64,000 nucleotides of DNA from Nocardioides_C sp963700955 (GTDB taxonomy: Bacteria > Actinomycetota > Actinomycetes > Propionibacteriales > Nocardioidaceae): positions 310,001 to 374,000 of the forward strand of contig CAVOZH010000005.1 in NCBI GenBank assembly GCA_963700955.1, in the 5' to 3' direction. Positions 1-7,900 of this stretch are shown one piece after another. Both the position numbers and the translations under genes were made by a program. The notes beneath the pieces were generated by a model. It was given only the letters and a program-made list of their open reading frames with translations. It was not told the origin of the DNA and made no database searches. The stretch's first letter is position 1, and the number at the start of each line of letters is the position of its first letter.

Positions 1-1
1 C

Positions 2-448
2 GACGTGACGCCCACGACCGTCAAGGGCCTGCTTCAACGAGCCCGGGCCGCCATGCCCGCGGCCGTTCCAGCCCTCACAGCTACCGCAGAGACACAACTG
101 GCGCAAGCGTTCGCCAGCGCATTCGAAGCCGACAACGTCGAGGGGGTCGTCGCTCTGCTCACGGACGAGGCGTGGCTGGCGATGCCGCCTGCGTCGGAGC
201 AGTACGACGGTCCGGAGGCAATCGCGACCTTCCTCCGAGCCAGTGCACTGGGGCGCCCCGGTGGCAGCTACACCCTGCTTCCAACCCGAGCGGGCGGGCA
301 CCCGGCATTCGGCTGCTACCTCGAAGCTCGGGCACGCGGCCTCCTGGTGCTCATCCCAAACCAGGAGGGGACAGCGGTCATCGGCATCGCCCGCTTCTTG
401 GACGACCGGCTCCACCGGCGATTGGGCCTACCCGATGCAATCGGCTAA
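2..448 (+). CDS. ECF sigma factor with C-terminal SnoaL-like domain (SigG type), 5' end cut
   Basis: The gene enters from the left edge of the window. The first visible residues (TVKGLLQRARA) look like the end of the sigma region 4 helix-turn-helix that reads the -35 element. About 120 residues of a SnoaL/NTF2-like domain follow (AFASAFEADNVEGVVALL, then a YDGPEAIATFL segment). This sigma-4 plus SnoaL layout is typical of the SigG/RpoE-like extracytoplasmic sigma factors of actinobacteria, where the C-terminal domain tunes activity in place of a classical anti-sigma factor. The family assignment comes from the domain layout. Regions 1 and 2 lie outside the window, so I cannot tell whether the gene is intact. 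Confidence 0.75.
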   Translation, partial: DVTPTTVKGLLQRARAAMPAAVPALTATAETQLAQAFASAFEADNVEGVVALLTDEAWLAMPPASEQYDGPEAIATFLRASALGRPGGSYTLLPTRAGGHPAFGCYLEARARGLLVLIPNQEGTAVIGIARFLDDRLHRRLGLPDAIG

Positions 449-616
449 GTGAGCAGCAAGCGGGGCCTCGCGGCCGAGGCCAAGCTGGATGCGCGCTCAT
501 CGGCATGAGAGCGAAACTCTGCAGTCGACAGGCGGCGGTTGACTGCAGGCGGCCGCTCAGGCGCGGGGCGCAGCTTCCCGATTGCGGAGCAACCGGCTGT
601 GAACTACAGTTAACAC

Positions 617-919
617 ATGGTCGAAGTCGTCAAGAGCGCGACCTTCGACCGGTGGTTACGCAAACTGAAGGATCGGCGAGCTGCTGCGCGAGTGCAAGTG
701 AGGATCGATCGTCTCGTCGCCGGCAACCCCGGCGACGTCAAGCCGGTCGGCGAGGGGATCTCCGAGCTCCGCATCGCCTACGGCCCGGGATACCGGGTCT
801 ACTACCTCCAAGATGGTCGACGGCTCATCTTGTTGCTCTGCGGTGGCGACAAGTCCAGCCAGCAGAAGGACATCGAGGATGCAAAGCGGATTGCAGCGGA
901 TTGGAAGACTCATGAGTGA
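617..919 (+). CDS. RelE/HigB-family toxin of a type II toxin-antitoxin module
   Basis: A 100-residue protein of the phage-derived Gp49-like/HigB addiction-module killer family, ribosome-dependent mRNA interferases with a RelE fold. Visible hallmarks are the N-terminal FDRWLRKLKDRRA helix, the VGEGISELRI strand, and the GYRVYYLQDGRRLILLLCGGDK core followed by a KDIEDAKRIAADW helix. The toxin comes first and overlaps the antitoxin gene by 8 bases, the HigBA order. A short AT-richer stretch with GTTAAC just upstream could be the promoter or operator. The length matches the family and I see no disruption. The family call is firm; activity is not tested. Confidence 0.88.
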   Translation: MVEVVKSATFDRWLRKLKDRRAAARVQVRIDRLVAGNPGDVKPVGEGISELRIAYGPGYRVYYLQDGRRLILLLCGGDKSSQQKDIEDAKRIAADWKTHE

Positions 920-1214
920 TCAGAGTGAGCGCTTCACCCCCTACGACAGCGCCGACTACCTGACCGGGATCGAGGACGTTGCCGCCTACCTGGAGGCCGC
1001 CATCGAAGAGGCTGGCGACGATCCGGCGTTCATTGCTCAGGCGCTAGGGACCATCGCTCGCTCGGGCAACATCAGCGAACTGGCGCGCCGGGTCGGGATG
1101 AGCCGCGAGGGGCTGTACAAGGCGCTATCGGCTGATGGGAATCCGAGCTTCGCCACGATCATGAAGGTCGCCCGCGCGCTCGGGCTGAGGATTCACTTCG
1201 ACTCTGTCACCTGA
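912..1214 (+). CDS. XRE-family antitoxin (addiction module antidote, HigA type)
   Basis: A 100-residue partner of the preceding toxin. The N-terminal half (FTPYDSADYLTGIEDVAAYL) matches the toxin-binding part of the addiction-module antidote family. The C-terminal half is an XRE-type helix-turn-helix (GNISELARRVGMSREGLYKAL, then SFATIMKVARALGLRI). I start it at the ATG overlapping the toxin's last codons, because that gives the family's usual length and explains tight co-translation. By family analogy it neutralises the toxin and represses the operon. It sits about 100 bases from a tRNA-Tyr remnant, so the module was probably carried by, or stabilised, an integrated element. Confidence 0.88.
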   Translation: MSDQSERFTPYDSADYLTGIEDVAAYLEAAIEEAGDDPAFIAQALGTIARSGNISELARRVGMSREGLYKALSADGNPSFATIMKVARALGLRIHFDSVT

Positions 1215-1315
1215 AAGCTCGCTTCATGCGCTGCCGCGTTTGCGCGTGGGGAATTCGTGCCGAAGTTCGGTGGGGGTGCGGTGAACCCGCAGGTCACGGC
1301 GTGGGCAGCGTCGTT

Positions 1316-1366
1316 CTGTAAATCCGTCGGTGTACACCTACGCAGGTTCGAATCCTGCAGCTGCCA
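1316..1366 (+). pseudogene. 3' half of a tRNA-Tyr gene (attachment-site relic)
   Basis: The sequence begins at the anticodon loop CTGTAAA (anticodon GTA, tyrosine). It continues with the 3' side of the anticodon stem (TCCGT), a class II variable arm with a GGT...ACC stem, a perfect T-arm (GCAGG TTCGAAT CCTGC) and the 3' acceptor strand AGCTGCC. The 5' half is missing: the bases before the loop do not pair with TCCGT and there is no D-arm. A 3' tRNA half followed by its own terminator is what tyrosine-recombinase integration leaves at the far end of an element, so the element would lie to the left. Confidence 0.72.
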
Positions 1367-1375
1367 CAGGAAGAA

Positions 1376-1415
1376 AAGGGCATCTGACCAGCACGTTTGC
1401 CGGTCAGGGGCCCTT
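1376..1415 (+). terminator. Rho-independent-type hairpin after the tRNA-Tyr relic
   Basis: AAGGGC and CTGACC pair with GGTCAG and GCCCTT around a 12-base loop, forming a long, slightly interrupted stem. It lies 9 bases past the end of the tRNA remnant, where actinobacterial tRNA genes usually carry such hairpins, and supports the view that this is the original downstream flank of the tRNA. Confidence 0.75.
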
Positions 1416-1464
1416 CGTCGTTGTCCGGCTCTGTCCGGCCGGATCCGGTGTTTTACGGCTGTCC

Positions 1465-1497
1465 GTGCGGAAGTTGTGCGGAAGTTTTGCGGAGGTT
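1465..1497 (+). repeat. Three head-to-tail 11-bp repeats
   Basis: Two identical copies of GTGCGGAAGTT and one variant, TTGCGGAGGTT, lie end to end with an 11-base period. They are about 100 bases downstream of the tRNA relic, inside the 431-base gap between the antitoxin and the DinB gene. An 11-base period keeps the copies on nearly the same face of the helix, as for protein-binding iterons or integrase arm sites. The function is unknown. I see no gene in the rest of this gap. Confidence 0.6.
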
Positions 1498-1645
1498 TGA
1501 GCGCGATCCGGCCGAGAAGCGCAGCCGTAGTCCGGGGTCATCGGGGGCCTCGCTTCGCCGCTGGTGGTCGCACTCAGCCGGTTCGAGATGAGACATGGTC
1601 AACTCACGGCGGTATGACGCGCCTCGGCGAGCGCGCGGATCGCGG

Positions 1646-2272
1646 CTACTTGTTGACTTCTCGTACGGCGGCAGCCGGGCCAGCTGCTCTGGCGGCTTGC
1701 TCGATCTTCGCGCGGTGCTCCTCCCAGAAGGGCGCGTCGTGCATGCGCATGGCCATGCTTTCCGCGTCGGTTCCCACCGCTCCGTCGAGCTCTTCGCGAA
1801 GGATGTCGGCGTGGCCGGCGTGCCGACTGGTTTCGGCGAGCATGTGGACCAGGATGTCGAACAGTTTCACCTCGGGCCGCGGCCACCACGCCACGTGACC
1901 AGGGGCATCGATAGCGAGGGTGTCGACGGTCGCATCGCTGTGGTCCCACACTCGCCGGTACCGATCGACGATGTTCCTTCGGGACTCGTGCTCGGTGGCC
2001 CACATGTCGGCGAGGCGCTCGGCTTCGACGTCCCAGCGAGGCAACGGTTCGGGAAAGGGACGGTCGAAAACCTCACCGAAGTACCTGGCTTCCCAGGTCG
2101 ACAGGTGCTTGATCAAGCCCAGGAGATTAGTCCCAGTAGTTGTCAGCGGACGGCGGGCGTCGTATTCGGAGAGCCCATCGATCTTGGCGAGCATCGCCTC
2201 GCGTACGTGCCTCAGGTAATCGTGCAGATATGCCTTCGCGAAGTCATCGATCACGGTGCGAGCCTGCCACAT
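1646..2272 (-). CDS. DinB-family protein (DUF664)
   Basis: A 208-residue four-helix-bundle protein of the DinB/YfiT metalloenzyme superfamily, DUF664 branch. Visible features are the start motif YDARRPLTTTGTNLLGLIKHL, a STWEARYFGEVF helix and the C-terminal DILVHMLAETSRHAGHADILRE. The spaced histidines in KHL and SRHAGH fit the usual metal site. Actinobacterial relatives with related folds include mycothiol-dependent enzymes, but the substrate of this branch is not known. It is a single gene reading away from the VOC gene. The start may be a few codons off because no clear ribosome-binding site is visible. Confidence 0.85.
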   Translation of the reverse strand: MWQARTVIDDFAKAYLHDYLRHVREAMLAKIDGLSEYDARRPLTTTGTNLLGLIKHLSTWEARYFGEVFDRPFPEPLPRWDVEAERLADMWATEHESRRNIVDRYRRVWDHSDATVDTLAIDAPGHVAWWPRPEVKLFDILVHMLAETSRHAGHADILREELDGAVGTDAESMAMRMHDAPFWEEHRAKIEQAARAAGPAAAVREVNK

Positions 2273-2573
2273 CGTTCGGCGAACTTGATGCGGGCCGACT
2301 CAGCACCGCTTGGGTGCCGTCGTCGATGTAGCGCGCGCCCATCGGCACGACCGCGCGGGTCGCGGCATGTCAGTAAACGTCGGGTGGCGGAGATCGATGT
2401 ATAGGAGTGGGGTCTCGCATCCGCTCGACGTCGCCGCTGCATTGGGCACGCGGAGCGTGACCAGCACAAGACCGTTGCGCGAGACGCGCTCAGCGAAATT
2501 GGTCACGGCGTCCATCAATGCCCCCGACCGGGACATGATCACTATCCAGAAAGAGATCGTCCGGAATGGGCTC
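2273..2573. other. Gap with no assigned gene
   Basis: About 300 bases between the divergent DinB and VOC genes. The minus strand keeps an open frame from 2542 to 2300 containing LVLVTLRVPNAAAT and TPLLYIDLRHPTFTDM. It looks partly protein-like but I recognise no family, and it could be the broken end of a lost gene. Apart from the VOC promoter box at its right end, I see nothing else. Confidence 0.3.
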
Positions 2574-2579
2574 TACAGT
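2574..2579 (+). promoter_or_regulatory. -10 box for a leaderless VOC transcript
   Basis: TACAGT fits the actinobacterial TANNNT pattern and ends 7 bases before the ATG at 2587. Transcription would therefore start at or next to the start codon. No Shine-Dalgarno sequence precedes that ATG, which supports this start over the ATG 21 bases upstream. Confidence 0.5.
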
Positions 2580-2586
2580 GCCGGGT

Positions 2587-3762
2587 ATGACAGAGATCGG
2601 AACGGATTGGCGGGTGGTCGACGGCGTTGCGACGGCATGGTTCGACGCGCCTTCGCTGATCGAGGGGGCTGCGCTGGCCGGGCGCATCGTGGAGCTGTCG
2701 CCCGGGATCACGGTCGACCTGCGCGCGACAGGCATGCGCGTGCGCCTCGACTCAGACGGGCACGCCGAGGCGGTGTCGGCGGGCGCGCGGGATCTCGGGC
2801 TGGCCGCGAACCCTGCCGTGCTGCAGCACCTGAGCGTCGTGTTCGAATCCGCGAACCCGACTGGGGTGAGGCGGTTCTGGCAGCGCGTGCTCGACTACGC
2901 GCCTGCGGAGGACGGCGGTTTGGCGGATCCGTTGTGGCGCGACCCCGCGATACGGATCCGGCAGTCGACCGAGCCACGGCCGTTGCGAAACCGCATCCAC
3001 CTCGACGTGGTGCGGCCGGCCGCGGCGGTCGAGCAGGCGAGTCCTGGTGAGGCATCGGGACCGTACGGGGTCTGTCACACCGACCCCGACGGCAACGAGG
3101 TTGACCTGGTGCCGGGCCCGGCCCTCGGTGAGAGGATCGAGACAGCCGACTGGCAGGCGGTGTTCAGCGCGATGGCGTGCTACCGCACCACTTCGCCGAC
3201 GCAGCAGCGGGACCTGGCGGCCGCAGCAGCGGCCCTGGCCGACGACACGGGCTTCCCGCTGCTGGTCGACCTGCGCCCCGGGCTCGTGATCATCGACAGC
3301 GCCAAGGACCAGTGGGAAGACGACGCCCACGGCCTCGAGCTCGACTTCACCGACCTCGCCGGAAACCTCCAGACCGCTGCCCGCGAACTCGGGGCCACTG
3401 CGGATCCGGGGTTGCCGCGCTTCGCTCAGCTCTTCCTCGACGCCGCCGACGTCGCCGCGGTCCGCGCGTTCTGGGTCGCCGCACTCGGATACACCCACGA
3501 CCGGCGGGCCGGGGTCACCGACATCCACGATCCCCGGCGGCTGAACCCGGTCTTGGTGTTCCAAGAGCTCGACGCTTCGGAGACGGAGCGGCGCCGGCAG
3601 CGCAACCGCATCCACTTCGAGCTCGCGGTGCCGTCGGACCTCGCGCAGACGCGCCTCGCCACGACCGTCGCAGCCGGTGGCCGGCTCCTTAACGAGTCGG
3701 AGGACCGCTGGCGGGTCGCCGACCCCGAAGGCAACGAATTGGTGATCGTCAGTGGGGCATGA
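2587..3762 (+). CDS. Internally duplicated VOC (glyoxalase-like) protein
   Basis: A 391-residue protein made of two copies of one plan. Each copy has an 85-90-residue alpha/beta segment starting near a W (DWRVVDGVATAWF; ADWQAVFSAMACYR) followed by a Glyoxalase_6-type VOC domain. The VOC parts carry the paired motifs RNRIHLDV and RNRIHFEL and the ends DPDGNEVDLV and DPEGNELVIV. The front segments resemble the pterin-4a-carbinolamine dehydratase-like piece often fused to such domains, but the HHP.W catalytic motif is absent in both, so dehydratase activity is unlikely. The substrate is unknown. The start is chosen by the leaderless -10 box. Confidence 0.78.
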   Translation: MTEIGTDWRVVDGVATAWFDAPSLIEGAALAGRIVELSPGITVDLRATGMRVRLDSDGHAEAVSAGARDLGLAANPAVLQHLSVVFESANPTGVRRFWQRVLDYAPAEDGGLADPLWRDPAIRIRQSTEPRPLRNRIHLDVVRPAAAVEQASPGEASGPYGVCHTDPDGNEVDLVPGPALGERIETADWQAVFSAMACYRTTSPTQQRDLAAAAAALADDTGFPLLVDLRPGLVIIDSAKDQWEDDAHGLELDFTDLAGNLQTAARELGATADPGLPRFAQLFLDAADVAAVRAFWVAALGYTHDRRAGVTDIHDPRRLNPVLVFQELDASETERRRQRNRIHFELAVPSDLAQTRLATTVAAGGRLLNESEDRWRVADPEGNELVIVSGA

Positions 3763-3820
3763 GCTCGCGGGCGATGCACTCAACCGCATGGTTTGCGCAC
3801 CAAGTGATCTCCCGCTCATC

Positions 3821-3846
3821 GGCTGCCCGGGAAACGCCGGGCAGCC
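3821..3846 (+). terminator. Perfect 10-bp hairpin after the VOC gene
   Basis: GGCTGCCCGG, a six-base GAAACG loop, then CCGGGCAGCC. It starts 58 bases after the VOC stop codon. There is no T-run, which is usual for actinobacterial terminators. Confidence 0.6.
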
Positions 3847-4064
3847 GGCAGGGGGCAGTGAGGCGCTCTGGGGGCGTTCGTCGTCACGACTGCTGGCATC
3901 AGGGCAGAGCGGGTCTGGGTGGTCGGCCGCGTACTTGTCAGCGGCGTCGTCGTCGATGAGGGCATGGTCTAGCAGGCATTCGACGGCGCGGCGCTGGCCT
4001 CGAATGTCACGCAGCGCGTGCCAGGCAGAGATGAGCTCGGGATGGTGCTCATAGAGTTGGTTCT
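3847..4064. other. Gap with an open minus-strand frame of unclear status
   Basis: Part of a 302-base gap. The minus strand has an open frame from roughly 4100 leftward, with protein-like runs such as QLYEHHPELISAWHALRDIR and DDDAADKYAADHPDPLCPD. It has no clear start, and it runs on without a stop through the terminator and antisense to the VOC gene, as spurious high-GC frames do. It might be a 5'-truncated fragment joined to the neighbouring NERD fragment. Confidence 0.25.
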
Positions 4065-4394
4065 TTGAACGACGGAACGCTCGAAGGCGGACTCCTGCGA
4101 CCGCGCGTCGAGAAGCTGCTCGTCGGTACCCGGGACTGCACCAAGGTCGTCGACGGGGTACTCAAACAGGTCGACATCGTGCGCGGCATTGTGGGTGACG
4201 ATTCCCCCATCCACGGCGTTCTCTGTTTCGTCGAGGCCGACTGGCCGCTGATCGGCGGATCGTTCACAACCCGCGGCGTCGAGGTGCTTTGGCCCAAGAG
4301 GCTATATACGAAGCTCAAAGCAGACGGCCCGCTCCTGTCCGGGACCGTCGCCGAGCTTCACAGGTGCCTCGCGTCATCTCTGCCACCAGCTTGA
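4065..4394 (+). pseudogene. C-terminal fragment of a NERD-domain protein
   Basis: About 109 residues match the end of actinobacterial NERD (nuclease-related domain) proteins: GGLLRPRVEKLLVGTRDCTK, then VDGVLKQVDIVRGI, HGVLCFVEADWPLIGG and VEVLWPKRLYTKL, ending SSLPPA. The family is normally 250-300 residues. The nuclease-like core that should precede this piece is absent, and a stop codon lies about 30 bases upstream in frame, so the 5' half has been lost. The first codon given is only the first TTG in the open frame. The fragment is likely untranslated. Confidence 0.75.
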
Positions 4395-4933
4395 CCAAGC
4401 GGTGCCCGGCGGGCGCGCCGCTTCGCGGCGGAAAGACCGCAACGCTCGGGCGATGTCTCGACGCGGTGACCTGGGCCCGGGAGACCAAGACCGACAGCCA
4501 GGCTCCCCGAGTTACCCGAGGTGCCGGCCAACGCTCAGGGTGGTCAAGCTCAGCGGCTCGCACCGCTCGGGATCCCAGTTGTGCTCACGCTTAACGGTCT
4601 CGTAGATCGGCTCATCGTTGCTCGTCATGTCCTGAGGATCGGCGCAGCTACCGGACTCCTGAAGGACGTACAGACCAGCCGGCTTTTCGCTGTGAGGTCA
4701 CCACGCCGCACAAGTCCGTAGAGCCCTGCACCTCGCCAGCTCCTCGGCGACCTGGTGCGTCCGGAAGGCGGCGGAAGGAAAGACGCACCTCCCTTGGGCA
4801 TCTCGCCGCCTCGCTGTGATCTGTCTCGACAGGGCCGGGCGGTACGTCGAAGCCTCCGCGGTAGGGATGCCCGGCGTCGGTCGGACGGCCCCTCGACGCG
4901 GAAAACCAGGAGAGAACCGTCGCCGATCCCGCA
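4395..4933. other. 540-base region without a convincing gene
   Basis: Between the NERD fragment and the ABC exporter. The only item worth noting is a 38-codon minus-strand frame (4628 to 4512) with fairly natural composition (PIYETVKREHNWDPERCEPL); I cannot assign it. No terminator or repeat was recognised. Confidence 0.3.
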
Positions 4934-4939
4934 TAGCGT
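4934..4939 (+). promoter_or_regulatory. -10 box of the ABC exporter gene
   Basis: TAGCGT (TANNNT class) ends 9 bases before the ATG at 4949. The spacing predicts a leaderless or near-leaderless mRNA, and no ribosome-binding site is visible. Confidence 0.45.
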
Positions 4940-4948
4940 GGTCGCATC

Positions 4949-7900
4949 ATGACCGCGCTTACGACCGAAACCGTCACACCGGACCAGCAGCGCCCGGCGC
5001 CTGAGGGGACCGACCCGTCCCGCAGGATCGACGCCTCACGGATGAAGAGCCGGGTGGCGATGGCCGCGCTGGCCGCGTCCGCGGTGGGAGCAGTCGGGAT
5101 GACACTCGGCACCGTCGTGGCCGGGAAGCTCGCCGAGGACCCGACCCGGGGTCTGGTCTGGTTGCTCGCGATCTGCCTCGTCGGTGCGGCCGTGGTCGAC
5201 ACCTTCGGCAAGATCGCCTGGGTCGGCTGCTCGGACCGCGCGGAGGGTCGGCTGCGCGAGGACCTGCTCCGGGCGGCGTTGCGTCAGCCGCTGTCCGCGC
5301 TGAGCGAGCAGGCAGTGGGCGAGATCCTCGACCGGATCGACGACGACTCCCACGAGGTGGGCAACCTCGTGCGGTGGCAGCTCTGGATGCTGGCCCGCAC
5401 CCTCTTCGCCACGCTGCCGATGTGGGTGGTCGCCGGCCTCACCTGGTGGCCGTCGTTCGTGCTCTTCCCGGTGCTCGCGGGCGTCACATGGCTCGCCATC
5501 CGGTCGCTGCTCGGCGAGATCGCGCGCCGCAAGGTCGTCGAGGAGATGGCGTGGACCGACCACGCCGCCGTGCTCGAGGAGGGGATCGCCGGTCGCGACG
5601 ACCTGCGCACCAGCCTCGGCCAGCCCCATGTCGTACGACGCGTCGCACGGCTCTCCGCCGACGTGCACGCGAAGTTCAAGGCCGTCGTCGACGTCGAGAG
5701 CCGCCTGGTCCGGCGCGCCGGCGTGCTGCTCCACGCGCTGCTGGCGGGCATCGCGGTCGCCGGGGTGGCGCTCGCGTCCGGCGGCAGCCTCTCGGTCGCC
5801 CAGTTGGTGACACTGTTCCTGGTCACCTCGACGTTCGTCGGCCAGATCGCGATGGTGGCCAACCACCTGCCGGACCTGCAGGCCGGCCTCGGAGCCGTCA
5901 TCCGACTGCGGCAGATGCTCGCCGTCCCGCCCGAGCCCGAGGGCGGGAGCCCGCTCCCCGACGGGCCTCTCGACCTGGAGCTGCGCGGCCTCCACTTCTC
6001 CTACGCCGAGGGCACGTTCGCGTTGCAGGGCATCGACCTGCAGGTCCCTGCGGGCCAGACCGTCGCCCTGGTCGGCCGCACGGGCTCCGGCAAGTCGACG
6101 CTGGCCGCGCTCGTCTCGCGCGCGATGGAGCCGCCACGAGGGACGGTCTTCCTCGGCCGCACCGACGTCCGGGACTTGGATCTGCAGCGCCTCCGGCGTT
6201 CGGTCGGGGTGGTCACGCAGCGCACGGAGATCCTCGCCGGCACCCTCGTGGAGAACATCACGCTCTTCGCCGAGATCCCGCGCAGCACGGTCGAGGCGGC
6301 GGTGGCGGAGCTGGGCCTGGACGGCTGGGTCGCCGGTCTGCCCGACGGCCTCGACACCCTGCTGGGTCCCGGCGGCACGTCGCTCTCGGCCGGCGAGGAG
6401 CAGCTCGTCGCCTTCGCCCGCCTGCTGGTCCGTGACGTGCGCGTGGTCGTGCTCGACGAGGCCACCGCGCGCATGGACCCGCTCACGGAGCGCCGGGTGG
6501 TGGCAGCGGCCGACCGGCTGCTCGCGGCCCGGACGGGCATCCTCGTCGCCCACCGGTTGTCCACCATCGAGCGGGCCCCGCTGGTCGCCATACTCGAGCG
6601 CGGGCGCATCGTCCAGCAGGGCGCCCGCAGCGAGCTTGCCGTGGCGCCCGGGCCGTTCCGCGACCTGCTGGAGGCAAGCCGCACCGAGCACGGTCACGCC
6701 CTGCCCGCGGGGGACGGCATCGACGCCAAGGGCGTGGTCGCGGCCGAGCTCTCCGAGGCGGACCGCACCGGCGTCGGGGGGCGCCGTCGCTCCGGCCCGC
6801 CGCCGGAGATCGAGGACGTCGGCACGGGTCCCTCGCTGGCGCGTGGCATCGCGCACGCGCTCGCGGTGCGTCCGGCGTGGGGTGCCCTGGGAGCTCTCCT
6901 GTTCCTGGTCGCCTCCCTCGCCGGCGCGCAAGGGGCCGTCACCGGGCTGCTTTGGGGACGCGTCGTCGAGGACCTCCAGCGTGGCGGGAGCCCCACGTGG
7001 CTGACCGGCGCGGTCGTGGTGAGCCTGCTCGCCGCGCCCGTCCTGCTGGCCAACGCCTTCTGGCGCTACCCCCAGTGGTGGGTCGAGGTGATGCTCCGAG
7101 CCCGGATGGCGGTGCTCTACGGCCAGACGAGCCAGCGCCGCCTCGCGCGGACTCCGCCGGGCGAGGTCGTCGCACGCTCGATGGACGCCGACCGCTACGC
7201 CAGGTACGCCGACCGCTGGGTCGACTTCGTCAACGGCCTGATCATCGCCGGCGTCACCGCGCTGCTCGCCGGCACCTGGATGGCCGGCGCGGTGCTGCTC
7301 GCCGTGATGGTCGCCTCGGCACTGGCCTCGACGCTGGGCCGCCCCATCGCGGGCCGCTCGGCGGCCGCCTCCTCCACAGCCCGGGCGGGGTTCGGCCGCG
7401 CCCTCGTCTCGGCGCTGGATTCCGCGCGCACCATCAAGCTGGCAGCCGCCGTCCCCGAGGTCCATGCCCACCTGCGCCGGGTGGACTCAGGCCGCGTCGC
7501 CGCGGCGGTGAAGGAGCACCGGGTCCAGGCCTTCCTCGACGGCGTGCCCACGGTGATGGTGCAGTGCGGTGTCGTGACGGCCTGGGCGATCTACTTCTCG
7601 GGCGGCTGGAGCCTCGCGATCGCCCTGCTCGTGGCCAACGCGGTCGGTGGCTTCGACTGGTTCGGCCGGGTCGCCGGGATGGTCGTCACCGAGGCGCCGG
7701 GGACGCGGGCCTGGCAGAAGGAGACCAGCCGGTTCGCGGGCGGCGCCGACCTGATGGACCTTCCGTCGCGGGTGGATCTCGTCAGCGGGGACGCCCCGGA
7801 ACCCGAGCCGGTCCGGCGCGTGCCGCTGGAGCGCCTGGAGCTCACCGGCTTCTCGGCGGTCCACGACGACGGCACGATCGGCGTCAGCAGCGTCGACCTC

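Noticed and set aside
1304..1366. A complete short tRNA using GGCAGCG as 5' acceptor strand
   Set aside because: GGCAGCG can pair with the 3' acceptor strand, but there is no D-arm, the anticodon stem does not close, and 63 bases is too short for a class II tRNA-Tyr.
5036..7471. 811-codon open frame on the minus strand
   Set aside because: It lies fully antisense to the ABC exporter, has Arg/Gly/Asp/Gln-rich sequence without any domain, and is a common by-product of G/C-biased third positions.
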